A stretch of 64,000 bases of DNA from an uncultured Amphritea sp. (GCF_937127095.1 NZ_CAKZLP010000060.1:124001-188000), one strand, 5' to 3'. Counted from the first letter of the stretch, positions 23,955 through 33,507 are shown. The notes: generated from the letters alone by a model not told the origin. Made by a program: numbers and translations.

Positions 23955-24953
23955 ATGGCGGTGCTGATGGTTATACTGCTGCTGGTCACCGGTTGTAGCA
24001 GTAATCAGCGTCTGATCAACACGCTGACCACCGATCCCGCTATTTCCGGTGCCACAGAGATTAGTGACTTAGCCTATTTTCCCCAGCAGGATGATCAGTG
24101 CGGCCCCGCCGCACTGGCCACCATGCTCGACTATAACCACATTGTCACCACCCCCGAACAGCTGCGCCCCTATCTCTATATTCCAGGCAAAGGCGGAACC
24201 CTGGCGATCGAACTGGAAGCCAGCGCCCGGCAATATAATCTGCTTGTCTATCCACTGAAACCTGACCTGAGCGACATATTGCGGGAGCTGGATGCCGGAC
24301 ACCCGGTACTAGTAATGCAAAACCTCGGCTTCAACTGGTTTCCCCAGTGGCATTTTGCTGTCGCCATCGGCTATGACCTGAGTGCACAACAGATCTACCT
24401 GCGTTCAGGCCCGGATAAACGTTACCCTGCCGACCTGTCACTTTTCGAGAAAACCTGGTCGAGAGCGGACCATTGGGCCAGAGTGATACTGCCACCCGAC
24501 CGATTACCCGCCACAGCTACGCTGCAACGTTACATTGAAGCGGCAAATAAGCTGGAACAGCTGGGTATACAGAATGAAGAATTGATGAGCGCCGCCGCTC
24601 AGGCGTACCAGACAGCCTTAGAACAATGGCCTGACAGTTCCGCCGCGCTGATGGGCCTGGGCAACATCCGCTACGCGCAGCAACGCTACGACAGTGCTTC
24701 AGACTACTTCATTCGCTATATTGAAAAAGACCCTGCCGCTGCGGCAGGGTGGAATAACCTGGCTTACTCATTAATGAAAACAGGCTGTACACCGGCGGCG
24801 ATGGAATCAATCAATTGCGCGGTTTCAATCGAGCCGGATCTGCCAATCTATCGGGACAGCCGGAATGAGATAAGCAACTCCATCGCTGAATCCGTATCAA
24901 CTAAGCACTGCTCGCTACCCACCTGCATCGTTCCTAAGCAACAAAAAAATTAA
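23955..24953 (+). CDS. PA2778-like C39-fold cysteine peptidase lipoprotein with TPR repeats
   Basis: From the ATG at 23955 the 332-residue product starts with a lipoprotein signal (MAVLMVILLLVTGCSSN). A C39-like papain-fold domain follows: QCGPAALATMLDYN supplies the catalytic Cys and WHFAVAIGYD the His. The C-terminal third contains two or three TPR-like repeats (SSAALMGLGNIRYAQQRYDSASDYFIRYIEKDP, AAGWNNLAYSLMKTGCTPAAMESINCAV). The frame is open further upstream into the preceding gene; an in-frame TTG at 23922 is an alternative start. It pairs with the PA2779-like gene. Substrate unknown. Confidence 0.85.
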   Translation: MAVLMVILLLVTGCSSNQRLINTLTTDPAISGATEISDLAYFPQQDDQCGPAALATMLDYNHIVTTPEQLRPYLYIPGKGGTLAIELEASARQYNLLVYPLKPDLSDILRELDAGHPVLVMQNLGFNWFPQWHFAVAIGYDLSAQQIYLRSGPDKRYPADLSLFEKTWSRADHWARVILPPDRLPATATLQRYIEAANKLEQLGIQNEELMSAAAQAYQTALEQWPDSSAALMGLGNIRYAQQRYDSASDYFIRYIEKDPAAAAGWNNLAYSLMKTGCTPAAMESINCAVSIEPDLPIYRDSRNEISNSIAESVSTKHCSLPTCIVPKQQKN

Positions 24954-24992
24954 TCCTGGGAAAGCGATGTTAGCCTGGAATTATAAGCGCAG

Positions 24993-25508
24993 TTAGTTGG
25001 CTCCCATATTGTTCATGCTAATCAGCAGATCTAGGGTAATCTGTTCGAAACGATAGACCTTGCCACCTTCAGAATCCGCAAACGCTTCGGCATCGGTCTG
25101 TTTGGAAAAGCTGGCAAGTGTTGGCCCCATCGCGCCTTTTTTTTGGTGACCTATCACGAAGAACGCCTGGCGGGCATCGATATAGGTTTCATCATCCGGA
25201 TGATCCCAGGGAGTCACCGCCATATCGTGGACAAAGACCTCTTGAATGTTCTGCTGATTTTCAGGATCAACAATAAAAGCAAACAGATCCCGGGTAGAAC
25301 AGAACTGCATATTGCCCCGGCCCCCTTTTGCATACAGCTGTCCCTTAGGGCCGGGAAAGTTGCTGATAATCATACCGCACAGATGGCACTCTGCCCCGCT
25401 TTCTATCGTGATCGCCTGTCGTACCATCGTTTCCTTTTCATCTTCACCACAACCCGCCAGCATTGCCAGCGACAACAGGATAGTAAAGAGTTTTAACCAG
25501 TGCTTCAT
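24993..25508 (-). CDS. nosL: NosL copper-binding lipoprotein
   Basis: A 171-residue outer- or periplasm-facing lipoprotein (lipobox LAGC at about 17-20) with the NosL motif ECHLCGMIIS near 40-49 and the FCSTRDLFAFI segment. NosL binds Cu(I) and works with NosDFY to build the CuZ site of nitrous-oxide reductase. It is the last gene of the operon; its start overlaps the nosY stop as TAATG. The opposing PA2778-like gene converges 40 bp away. Confidence 0.95.
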   Translation of the reverse strand: MKHWLKLFTILLSLAMLAGCGEDEKETMVRQAITIESGAECHLCGMIISNFPGPKGQLYAKGGRGNMQFCSTRDLFAFIVDPENQQNIQEVFVHDMAVTPWDHPDDETYIDARQAFFVIGHQKKGAMGPTLASFSKQTDAEAFADSEGGKVYRFEQITLDLLISMNNMGAN

Positions 25509-26335
25509 TACAATCCCCGCTTATTAAAGATCGCCATCGCCAGCGAGGCCGGCAGTACCAGCCAGAGCAGTAAACCCACAAACAATGACAGGGTTGAAAA
25601 CTGAGACTGCTGCGCGATTGCCATGAGTCCGGTGAGATTCTGATCGGCAAAATACGTTATATTTACCAACCGGAAGATATCTGTAGGGTTGAGTAGTAAC
25701 AGATACGGAAACAATGTTTCATCAACATTGCCCTGGGTCGCAACCAGCATCCCCAGCAACCCCAGATCAAACACCAAAACGAAGATAAACCAGGTGATCA
25801 GAGCGATCCCCGCTGCTTTCGACTTCTCCGAAACCGATGCACTAATCACATAAGCAATGGCGATAAAGATCCACCCCAACAGCATGGCTGAAAAGATAAA
25901 TATACTATAAGCACCAAATAACTCTCCCCAGGTGGTCGTGCCGGAGAAAACCCCCATCATAATGGCGGATGAACCAAAACCAATCAGGGTGGAAAACGCC
26001 ATTACCGCTCCCTGCCCGACCATTTTCCCCAGCAATAACTGCCAACGTGACAGTGGATAGGTCATCAACAGCAACAGCGTACCATTTTCATCTTCACCCA
26101 CCAGCCCGTCATAGGCCAGCATCAGCGCAATCAGTGGAATAATAAACACCGCCAGGCTTGCCAGGCTGACGATAGTGGTCGACAGCGATGTAAAACCGAC
26201 CTTACCCGCTGCGGCGGCACCGAAATACGCCAGGCCAATCGCCAATACCGCAAAGATCACACAGATCGACAGCACCCAGCGGTTTCGCAAACCATCATGA
26301 AACTCTTTATTAGCAACCGTCAGAACCGCATTCAT
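25508..26335 (-). CDS. nosY: NosY, ABC permease for NosZ maturation
   Basis: A 275-residue inner-membrane protein with about six helices (WVLSICVIFAVLAIGLAYFG, ...SLAVFIIPLIALMLAYDGLVGEDENGTLLLLMTYPLSRWQLLLGK..., GIALITWFIFVLVFDLGLLGML, LSLFVGLLLWLVLPASLAMAIF). The ENGTLLLLMTYPLSR cytoplasmic segment is typical of NosY-type ABC-2 permeases. With NosF and NosD it forms the NosDFY transporter that delivers sulfur or a related factor and passes copper to NosZ. Start and stop overlap nosF and nosL by one base (TAATG), showing tight coupling. Confidence 0.95.
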   Translation of the reverse strand: MNAVLTVANKEFHDGLRNRWVLSICVIFAVLAIGLAYFGAAAAGKVGFTSLSTTIVSLASLAVFIIPLIALMLAYDGLVGEDENGTLLLLMTYPLSRWQLLLGKMVGQGAVMAFSTLIGFGSSAIMMGVFSGTTTWGELFGAYSIFIFSAMLLGWIFIAIAYVISASVSEKSKAAGIALITWFIFVLVFDLGLLGMLVATQGNVDETLFPYLLLLNPTDIFRLVNITYFADQNLTGLMAIAQQSQFSTLSLFVGLLLWLVLPASLAMAIFNKRGL

Positions 26336-27270
26336 TAGCGAACCTCCTGCGCCGCAGCGACTGTTTCGCCGGCACTGGTTGCAATAAAATGCGTGTACAG
26401 GTCTTCTAAAGAGGGTAGCTGAACATCCAGGTTTTCCAGTCCCGCCAACCCCATTATCTGTTGCATGGCTGCCATCTTCCCCGGAAGAGGAATATCCAGT
26501 TTCAATCCTGTTTCGTTGCGATCTATCAGGGCTGACAGGTTGTCCGGCAACACCATTCCACTCCCTTGCAGATGAAAAATCGCCGGCAAATCAGCCTGCT
26601 GGCGCAGATCATGAATGCTGCCTTCAGCGAGCAAACGTCCCTGCCCAAGAATCAACGCCCGGTCGATATATTTTTCCACCCCCGGTAACACATGGGAACA
26701 GAGTATGACGGTACAGCCTCGCTGCTTCAGCTCTTCAATACGATGATAAAAATCCTGGGTGGCGATAGGATCCAGCCCCACGGTAGGTTCATCCAGCAAT
26801 AACAGTTTTGGTTCACCTAACAGTGCCTGAGCAAGGCCAAGACGCTGCCGCATCCCCTTGGAATAGGTTTTTACCCGACGCATTCCGGCCTGCGCCAGTC
26901 CCACCTGCTCCAGCAAAGCAGGACAGTGTTTCTCCGGGACGCCTTTCAAACGGGCAAAATACTGCAGTACCTCCAGCCCGCTCAGCTGGTCGTAGAAGCT
27001 AACGTTCTCCTGCAAAAAACCCAGTTTACGTCGCAGGTGACGAGCCTCAGGCTGAGTCGGGTCTTCGCCAAATACTCTGACCTCACCCGCCGTTGCATTG
27101 ATCAGGCCGAGAATCAGTTTAATCGTCGTCGTCTTACCCGCACCGTTATGACCAAACAACCCCAGCACTTCGCCCTGACGCACCTCCAGATCAAGTTGCT
27201 GAAGCGCATTAACGCCCTGATATTTTTTCTCAACCTGCTGTAATTCAACAATATTATTCGAACTTCTCAT
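26335..27270 (-). CDS. nosF: NosF, ABC ATPase for NosZ maturation
   Basis: A 311-residue cytoplasmic ATPase: Walker A GHNGAGKTTT near 44, Q-loop FLQENVSFYDQLSG, signature YSKGMRQRLGLAQAL, Walker B LLLLDEPTVGLD, and the H-loop in CSHVL. A C-terminal extension of about 90 residues is usual for NosF. It powers NosY in the NosDFY complex. The ATG at 27270 lies one base past the nosD stop; a TTG at 27282 overlapping nosD is possible but less likely. Confidence 0.95.
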   Translation of the reverse strand: MRSSNNIVELQQVEKKYQGVNALQQLDLEVRQGEVLGLFGHNGAGKTTTIKLILGLINATAGEVRVFGEDPTQPEARHLRRKLGFLQENVSFYDQLSGLEVLQYFARLKGVPEKHCPALLEQVGLAQAGMRRVKTYSKGMRQRLGLAQALLGEPKLLLLDEPTVGLDPIATQDFYHRIEELKQRGCTVILCSHVLPGVEKYIDRALILGQGRLLAEGSIHDLRQQADLPAIFHLQGSGMVLPDNLSALIDRNETGLKLDIPLPGKMAAMQQIMGLAGLENLDVQLPSLEDLYTHFIATSAGETVAAAQEVR

Positions 27271-27271
27271 A

Positions 27272-28621
27272 TCAATTCCCAACCCACTGCGCGCCTGCTG
27301 ACCCGGGTACCAGACCTGAATCAGTAATAGACTGTGGTACCGCCATTAACGGATGGCTATCCACGACCCCCGGAGATTTCAACACGGGAAATTGACGCTG
27401 TACCCAGCGCAGCGTCTCTACCGCCGGACTGTTCAGCAGCAACTTGGCAGAAGGAAACTTCCACAGCAGCTGATCAACACTGTCATTTGGCTCATACACC
27501 ACATCACCAATACCATCACTATCCATATCCCAGCCCAGATAATCACTCCAGAAATTACCCACACCGGCATCGGACCAATCCTGAGTGCGGGTGGCGACAT
27601 ACTTGACCTGCTCTTTATTGCTGATAAATGCGTTGCCGCTTAGCACATTGTCTTCCGAACCCGCTGTCAGGTGGATCCCCATATCGCTCTCGGCAAACAG
27701 GTTGTCTCTGATCTCGTTAAACAGGGAGTTATAGATAAACAGCGCCTTACCCTCCAGGCCTGCCAGATTGGTTTGCTGCTGCATATGGGGATTACGACTG
27801 TTTTGCACCCCGGTTACCCGGTTATCCCGAATAACGGAATCAGTAATGTAGTTCATTAATATGCCGTAGTTAGAATCATTTTCAGATCGGTTACCGACAA
27901 CGGTCAGGTACTTAGATTGCATCAGCGCATAGCCGGTACGGGTATTCCGGGTGACATTATTCGCTATCCGATTATGGTAGGAGTACATGTAGTGCACCCC
28001 GTAACGCAGGTCATGAAGATAATTGCCGACCAGTTCATTTTTATTACTGGTATCAATATAAATACCATCCCGGGTATGCCATACCTCATTATTCTCAGCT
28101 AAGGCACCTGTCACATTGTAAAGGTGGATACCGTTACCCCGATCGGATGATCGCATACTCAGATCGCCTTCAATCTTATTCGCAACAATTTTGACGTCCG
28201 GGGAGGCATCCACCCAGATACCAAAACCACCACCCTGCAGATAATTATGCTCAATACGTGTATTCGCTGCGGAACGGGAAACAAAAATACCGGAATCCAG
28301 ATCGGTGAGATTGATACCCCAGTTCTGAATTCTTAAATTATGGATATAGGCACCCGCTGAATTAATGTGCAGCGCATGACCTTTATTCTGTCCATCAAGC
28401 ACAGCACCCGCTTCACCGGATAGCTCGATGGCGTGCGCAATGACAAAATTGCCTTGATAGACCCCCTCACTCAGTACCACCTGATCTCCGGACTGAACAC
28501 TATCCAGTACCGATTGCAGGTTATCTGTCGGGGTAACATTAATGGTTGCAGCCTGAGCAGAAAGCATAGTGCTCATGTACAGCAGAAGCAGACAACCGAA
28601 CCGAGCAAACAGCAGACTCAT
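27272..28621 (-). CDS. nosD: NosD, periplasmic beta-helix protein of the NosDFY complex
   Basis: A 449-residue precursor with a signal peptide (MSLLFARFGCLLLLYMSTMLSA-QA) and a right-handed parallel beta-helix built from repeated strands such as GNGIHLYNVTGALAENNEVWHTRDGIYIDTSNKNELVGNYL (written here only as a position guide, about 155-200). NosD sits on the NosFY transporter on the periplasmic side and hands copper from NosL to NosZ. An AGGG ribosome site lies 8 nt before the ATG. A strong hairpin lies just upstream (28648-28682). Confidence 0.93.
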   Translation of the reverse strand: MSLLFARFGCLLLLYMSTMLSAQAATINVTPTDNLQSVLDSVQSGDQVVLSEGVYQGNFVIAHAIELSGEAGAVLDGQNKGHALHINSAGAYIHNLRIQNWGINLTDLDSGIFVSRSAANTRIEHNYLQGGGFGIWVDASPDVKIVANKIEGDLSMRSSDRGNGIHLYNVTGALAENNEVWHTRDGIYIDTSNKNELVGNYLHDLRYGVHYMYSYHNRIANNVTRNTRTGYALMQSKYLTVVGNRSENDSNYGILMNYITDSVIRDNRVTGVQNSRNPHMQQQTNLAGLEGKALFIYNSLFNEIRDNLFAESDMGIHLTAGSEDNVLSGNAFISNKEQVKYVATRTQDWSDAGVGNFWSDYLGWDMDSDGIGDVVYEPNDSVDQLLWKFPSAKLLLNSPAVETLRWVQRQFPVLKSPGVVDSHPLMAVPQSITDSGLVPGSAGAQWVGN

Positions 28622-28647
28622 AGAAGCACCCTGGACAAAGAGGAGAC

Positions 28648-28682
28648 CCGGTCCTGGTCAGTATTAAACGTTGCAGGACCGG
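28648..28682 (-). promoter_or_regulatory. Intercistronic hairpin between nosZ and nosD
   Basis: Perfect 9-bp stem CCGGTCCTG (28648-28656) / CAGGACCGG (28674-28682) with a 17-nt loop and no T-run, about 118 bp after the nosZ stop and 27 bp before nosD. It is probably an mRNA stabiliser or processing element that keeps nosZ levels above those of nosDFYL. Confidence 0.55.
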
Positions 28683-28799
28683 TTTGATAAGGTATCACAG
28701 CAGTTTATCAATATAAGCTCTGCGGCTTACTTAAGCATACTTTTCCGACAAACTCTGTAATACCCCGTTGCACTCAGCTTTTCAGCCAAAACCGGATAT

Positions 28800-30710
28800 T
28801 TAAGCCGGCTCAACCAGCATACGACCACGCATCTCCATGTGAAGCGCATGGCAGAACCAGTTACAGTAGTACCAATGTACGCCCACCTGGTCAGCTTTGA
28901 AGGTTACAGAAGCCGTCTGCTGAGGACTGATCTCCATCTGGACACCGTGGTTTACCATACAGAAACCGTGGCTTACGTCTTCGATCTGATCCAGGTTTGT
29001 GATAACAACCGTTACCTCATCTCCCTGCTTGACTCTAAACTCATTCAGACCGTAATTAGGCGCAACCGAGGTCATGTAAACCCGCACCTTATTACCGTCA
29101 CGGATCACCTTGCTATCAGTTTCAAGCGTAATACCGTCTTTCTTCGCCATCGCAACAGTCGTGGCGAATGTAGGATCTTTACGATCATACAGCTTACGGG
29201 TCTTAACCTTAGAACGATGGACCATCATACAATCATGTGGTTCAGCGAACGCAGGACCATCGTGAATCAGCTTCATTTCATCACCGGAAATGTCGATCAG
29301 CTGATCGTTTTCAGGGTGCAGTGGGCCACACTTCAGGAACCGGTCTTTCGAGAACTTCTGCAGAGATACCAGATACTTACCATCCGCGTCGCGGGTTTCA
29401 CCCATCGTGGTATGGTTGTGTCCTGGCTGGTAGTGAACATCCAGCTTCTGCAGAATGTAATCTACTTTCTCGCCGTTGTAGAAACGGATCGCTTTCTCGA
29501 CGTCCCATTTACATACCTGACTATCGATAAACAGCGTGGTGAAAGCATGACCGCGCCCATCGAAAGCGGTATGCAGAGGTCCAAGACCCAGTTCAACTTC
29601 GGCAACGACGGTGTCTCGCGGCTGAATTTTATCGGCAAACAAATCATCAAACTTAGCCAGTTCAAATACCGTTACCGTCGGCGACAGCTTGCCATTGGCA
29701 ACCGCATACTTACCGCCAGGCGCGGTATTAATACCGTGCGGGTTCTTAGGTACGGGGACATAACGGGTCAGCTCTGAACCTTTACGCCCGTCAACGACAG
29801 GCACATCAGACCCCGGCAGGGTAATAAACTTACCGGCTTTAATTGCCGCTTCGATACGCTCAATATTGAAGATAACCAGGTGGTCACGTTCATTACGCAT
29901 AGAACCCGGCAGATCAATAGCACCTTCAGAGTTATAGCAGGTAGAAAACGCATACTTACCAGTGTAATCAGCGTCAGTATTATCCAGGTTACCATCGACA
30001 ATGACCTGCCACGCCACGTCCATGGACTCCGCATCCAGGCCATTAAACAGCGTATAATAACCTTCGATGTCATCCATATTCAGGCCGTTGTTAGGGTGCG
30101 GCATACGGAATTCGGCGTTAGCAAATATGTATTTGGTATAAGGTACTTTCTGAACCCGCAGACCGTGAATCGCCTGACAATTTGGAATAGTCGTAATCTT
30201 ATCAGTCTTCATGATATCACCGCGGATACGGGCAACACGGGTGTTGGCCTTATCGTTGATGAAAATATACTTACCGTCATAGTGACCATCGGTCATAGAC
30301 ATATGCGGATGGTGGCAGTCACCGTTCAACGGCGCATTCTCACCCAGTACTTCCTTACTTTCGTTGGTGATACCCCAACCGGTTGCACTATCAACGTTGA
30401 AAACCGGGATGCGCATCAGTTCGCGCATGGAAGGCAGGCCTAATACGCGCACCTCGCCCTGATGGCCACCACTCCAGAATCCGTAGTATTCATCCAGCTC
30501 ACCGGGTCCTACCGTGTGTTTGGCATCAGTCGATGCATGCGCTACCGAGGGCATCAGCGCACCACCCATCGTTGCGCCCATTGCAGCAGCGCCACCAACC
30601 AGTGCAGCAGAACCACCCAGGAACAATCGACGGCTTAGTTTCACATGTTCACTTGCGTGTGAGTCTTCAGTATCAATCACAGGAAGGCTCTTATCCTTAG
30701 GATCTATCAT
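28800..30710 (-). CDS. nosZ: Nitrous-oxide reductase (clade I, Tat-exported)
   Basis: The 636-residue periplasmic enzyme reduces N2O to N2. A twin-arginine signal with SRRLFLGG near residue 25 marks clade I. The N-terminal beta-propeller carries CuZ histidine ligands (for example DCHHPHM near 130, and [21 protein letters not shown]). The C-terminal cupredoxin domain has the CuA signature [12 protein letters not shown] close to the end, preceded by [10 protein letters not shown]. Length equals that of the Pseudomonas stutzeri enzyme (638). The ATG at 30710 has a GGAG ribosome site; an ATG five codons earlier (30725) is possible. It follows nosR by about 50 bp. Confidence 0.97.
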   Translation of the reverse strand: MIDPKDKSLPVIDTEDSHASEHVKLSRRLFLGGSAALVGGAAAMGATMGGALMPSVAHASTDAKHTVGPGELDEYYGFWSGGHQGEVRVLGLPSMRELMRIPVFNVDSATGWGITNESKEVLGENAPLNGDCHHPHMSMTDGHYDGKYIFINDKANTRVARIRGDIMKTDKITTIPNCQAIHGLRVQKVPYTKYIFANAEFRMPHPNNGLNMDDIEGYYTLFNGLDAESMDVAWQVIVDGNLDNTDADYTGKYAFSTCYNSEGAIDLPGSMRNERDHLVIFNIERIEAAIKAGKFITLPGSDVPVVDGRKGSELTRYVPVPKNPHGINTAPGGKYAVANGKLSPTVTVFELAKFDDLFADKIQPRDTVVAEVELGLGPLHTAFDGRGHAFTTLFIDSQVCKWDVEKAIRFYNGEKVDYILQKLDVHYQPGHNHTTMGETRDADGKYLVSLQKFSKDRFLKCGPLHPENDQLIDISGDEMKLIHDGPAFAEPHDCMMVHRSKVKTRKLYDRKDPTFATTVAMAKKDGITLETDSKVIRDGNKVRVYMTSVAPNYGLNEFRVKQGDEVTVVITNLDQIEDVSHGFCMVNHGVQMEISPQQTASVTFKADQVGVHWYYCNWFCHALHMEMRGRMLVEPA

Positions 30711-30764
30711 GATGTTGATCTCCATAATAATGACACCCGGTCTTATGACGAGGTGGTCTTTTAT

Positions 30765-32942
30765 TCAGGCGCCTGACTGGATGGTCAGGTCGTCAATTTG
30801 CACTACTGGAATACTATTCAATGCAGCTTCTTGTTTAGCTTTCTTACGTTTTTTCTGTACCAGAGGAGGACATTTGTCATCACGGTAATAGGTCACCTGA
30901 CAGTCCAGACACTGATGGCATTCATTGGCATTAATTCGGCCATCCGGGTGGATCGCCTGAATCTCGCACTCGTTGGCGCAGATCTTACAGGGCTGACCAC
31001 ACTCCTTGCGGCGCTTGAGCCAGTCAAACAGGCGTAAGCGGGCCGGTATCGCCAGCGCCGCACCCAGCGGGCAGACATATCGGCAATACACTTTTCGAGT
31101 GAATAAATTGATCCCTAACAGGAATACGGCATAGAACACATACCCCCAGTCACGCTGAAACTTCAGCAGAAACGTGGTTTTAAATGGCTCAATCTCGGCA
31201 TAACGCTCAGCTTCAGCCAGTGACTCCAGCGAGATGGCAAATAAACCCAACAGAATTACATATTTCAGCGCCCACAGACGTTCATGTACCGCAAATGGCA
31301 GGTCGAATTGCTTAATTTTAAGTTTGCGGGCCAGTTCATTGATCAGCTCCTGAGCCGCACCAAACGGACATAGCCAGCCGCAGAAAATACCTCGCCCCCA
31401 TAACAGCATGGTCATGGCGGTAAATCCCCAGAGGATAAAGAGCATTGGATCAAGCAGGAACAGGCTCCACTGAAAGTCCCCTTTAAGCGCATGAACAAAT
31501 GTAAAAACATTCACCACAGAAAGCTGGCCTAAGGTATACCAGCCGATAAAGAACACCGTAAAGACCAGATAAACTCGACGAATACCGTGCATCAGCCGTG
31601 GATAACGCACCAGCACATCCTGGATAAAGATGACGATAAACAACACGATCAGCGCCACAGTTAGCACCCCAATCTGAAATGCTCGCTCCTTCCAAATAGA
31701 CACCCATAGCGCTTCAGGCTCTGGTTCAGCTACCGGTTCAGGACGATCAAGGTATTTTTCAGGTGTCAGATAGTCACCGTAAAAACTGGTAAAGACACTC
31801 TCCAGCGCACCTTTCTGCCGCCGCACCAGCAGCTCAAGCTGCCATGGCGTGCCCAGATCAAAGTCATACTGATCCCGGACAATGAAAATCGCCATCTCAC
31901 GAAAGCCGGGGAAACCCTCAATATAAACATCATCCAGACGATAGTAATCGGTATCATGGAAGCTAATCGACTTACCGGACTGCTGTAACTGAGTCCGGTC
32001 AAAAATACCGCCCCGCACATAACCATTTCCTTTGAACGAGTACTGCCCTTCCCCCATCACGGCCAGCGCCTGGTCCCCCTCACCAAGCTCCCCCATCAGC
32101 CAGCGATACTGTTCATCGCCTAACAGATTCCGGCCGATAACGGGGATATTTAACGGGGCATAATACATCTCAATAAATGTTCGCTTCTGACGCCCCTCCC
32201 CATTCTTGCCTCGGGTTTCAACAGAGGTTCCGACAAAGGCCTTATCCACATCCGCTTCAGTCAGCACCAGATGACGTATAGAACCGTCACCGGTGAGGGT
32301 GATCCAGTCAGACTTAACAAACTGATCAGCTTTTATAGTTGCCTTGGGTATGGCCGCTTGCTCCGTCAAGCCCGCAATTCCCATAATCTGAGCGAATTTA
32401 CGGGCTGAACGCATGATCCCTTCGTTCACAACCATGACGGTAACGGTCGCGCCAGCGACCACATCAACATTCAGAATATCTTTGTTGTTGCCCGCGCCAA
32501 CCCGCACTTTATCGGTCACACTCAGCCCTTCGTAGGCAGCAACAAAATCAAACAGTTTCTGTTCTGGAATACCCACCAGCAATATAGGCTCATGATGTTC
32601 CAATACCCGGGTAGCAAGAATCCTTCCGTTGAGATTCATCACCACAAGGGTATTAACAGGTTTACCAGAGTAAGCAGGAATTTTGGTGACATCATTGGTT
32701 TCAAAGCCATAACCCAGAACCTCCTCCCCCTTGTAAACGCTCCAGGCGAGCACTTTGCCTTCAACTATCGGTTGTTTCTCACTCACAGATGTCGCCTCAG
32801 GAAAGGCCCGACGGATAGTATCCAGTTTTTGGGCATCAGAAACCGGCACCATCGCATTGGCAACGGAACAGACAAAACAGACCGCTATTAGCAGGAACAG
32901 CATAAACGGAGAGTTTCGGTTGAGAGGGGATGATGAATTCAT
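30765..32942 (-). CDS. nosR: NosR, membrane Fe-S/flavin electron donor to NosZ
   Basis: A 725-residue inner-membrane protein with a signal or first helix (FMLFLLIAVCFVCSVANA), a periplasmic FMN-binding domain (about 60-200; VVAGATVTVMVVNEGI holds the flavin-attachment-type Thr), several membrane helices (about 430-640), two CxxxCP motifs (FCGWLCP and YCRYVCP), and a C-terminal ferredoxin-like part with CKICANEC and CHQCLDC motifs. NosR is required for NosZ activity in vivo and is thought to pass electrons from quinol. An alternative GTG start lies at 32954. Confidence 0.95.
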   Translation of the reverse strand: MNSSSPLNRNSPFMLFLLIAVCFVCSVANAMVPVSDAQKLDTIRRAFPEATSVSEKQPIVEGKVLAWSVYKGEEVLGYGFETNDVTKIPAYSGKPVNTLVVMNLNGRILATRVLEHHEPILLVGIPEQKLFDFVAAYEGLSVTDKVRVGAGNNKDILNVDVVAGATVTVMVVNEGIMRSARKFAQIMGIAGLTEQAAIPKATIKADQFVKSDWITLTGDGSIRHLVLTEADVDKAFVGTSVETRGKNGEGRQKRTFIEMYYAPLNIPVIGRNLLGDEQYRWLMGELGEGDQALAVMGEGQYSFKGNGYVRGGIFDRTQLQQSGKSISFHDTDYYRLDDVYIEGFPGFREMAIFIVRDQYDFDLGTPWQLELLVRRQKGALESVFTSFYGDYLTPEKYLDRPEPVAEPEPEALWVSIWKERAFQIGVLTVALIVLFIVIFIQDVLVRYPRLMHGIRRVYLVFTVFFIGWYTLGQLSVVNVFTFVHALKGDFQWSLFLLDPMLFILWGFTAMTMLLWGRGIFCGWLCPFGAAQELINELARKLKIKQFDLPFAVHERLWALKYVILLGLFAISLESLAEAERYAEIEPFKTTFLLKFQRDWGYVFYAVFLLGINLFTRKVYCRYVCPLGAALAIPARLRLFDWLKRRKECGQPCKICANECEIQAIHPDGRINANECHQCLDCQVTYYRDDKCPPLVQKKRKKAKQEAALNSIPVVQIDDLTIQSGA

Positions 32943-32987
32943 TATAGCTACCACACTTTCATACGAAGCTCACTGAACCGGGCGATG

Positions 32988-33407
32988 CTATGGCAGCAGC
33001 TCGACAATCGTAAACTTCATCATATTGCTCTGTTGCAGACGAAAACGGATCTGCCGACCTTCGGTAAAATCAGTAGTCGACAGACCACTCGTCAGATCAA
33101 ATTTCATCTGCATCGCAGACATATTCCAGTCAGGAATCGGTTGATGCTGCACAATAACTTGCCCTGTGTCGGCGAGTAATCGCTTTACCACGCCGGTGAC
33201 AATCACTGTTTCCGCCATCATCTGTATCGTTGAATCACCGACCATCCGATGCTGCATTGATGTCCCCCCCTCACTGCTCTGCATAGCCGATTGGGACGGC
33301 ATATCAGCCGCTGAAACCGTCGAGCCAAGCAATCCAACAACCATGAAGACCATCGCTGTACATACAGCAGTAACGGACGAGGTCCTTTTTTTAATCAATG
33401 AGTTCAC
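32988..33407 (-). CDS. CusF-like periplasmic copper-binding protein at the head of the nos operon
   Basis: A GTG at 33407 with an AGGGAG ribosome site 6 nt upstream gives 139 residues with a signal peptide (basic LIKKR, then CTAMVFMVVGLLGSTVSA). The C-terminal half reads as a CusF-type OB-fold: TVIVTGVVKRLLADTGQVIV, then HQPIPDWNMSAMQMKFDL, where His, Trp and two Met match the CusF Cu(I)/Ag(I) site. A Met/Ser/Gln-rich linker precedes it. Its position 45 bp before nosR and behind an FNR/DNR box suggests it supplies or buffers copper for NosZ assembly; this role is inferred. Upstream in-frame codons (to 33485) are probably promoter. Confidence 0.82.
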   Translation of the reverse strand: MNSLIKKRTSSVTAVCTAMVFMVVGLLGSTVSAADMPSQSAMQSSEGGTSMQHRMVGDSTIQMMAETVIVTGVVKRLLADTGQVIVQHQPIPDWNMSAMQMKFDLTSGLSTTDFTEGRQIRFRLQQSNMMKFTIVELLP

Positions 33408-33429
33408 ACATAACTCCCTGGCCTGACTC

Positions 33430-33450
33430 GGTGCGACGATTTGTCGCACC
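33430..33450 (-). promoter_or_regulatory. Leader hairpin of the nos operon
   Basis: Perfect palindrome GGTGCGAC-GATTT-GTCGCACC in the predicted 5' untranslated leader, between the transcription start and the ribosome site. It could stabilise the mRNA or be a regulator site. Confidence 0.5.
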
Positions 33451-33462
33451 TTGAAGTTAGGA

Positions 33463-33507
33463 AGTATAGTAACAACTGTTAACAATGCATCACTTGATAA
33501 TTATCAA
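33463..33507 (-). promoter_or_regulatory. FNR/DNR-type promoter of the nos operon
   Basis: TTGATAATTATCAA (33494-33507) is a perfect TTGAT-N4-ATCAA box. On the minus strand a -10 TATACT (33468-33463) follows, predicting a start near 33457 and placing the box centre about 43 bp upstream, the class II activator position (-41.5). This predicts oxygen-limited and possibly NO-dependent induction. Confidence 0.8.

Noticed and set aside
28839..29777. Plus-strand 312-aa frame
   Set aside because: Entirely antisense to nosZ, whose domains are complete.
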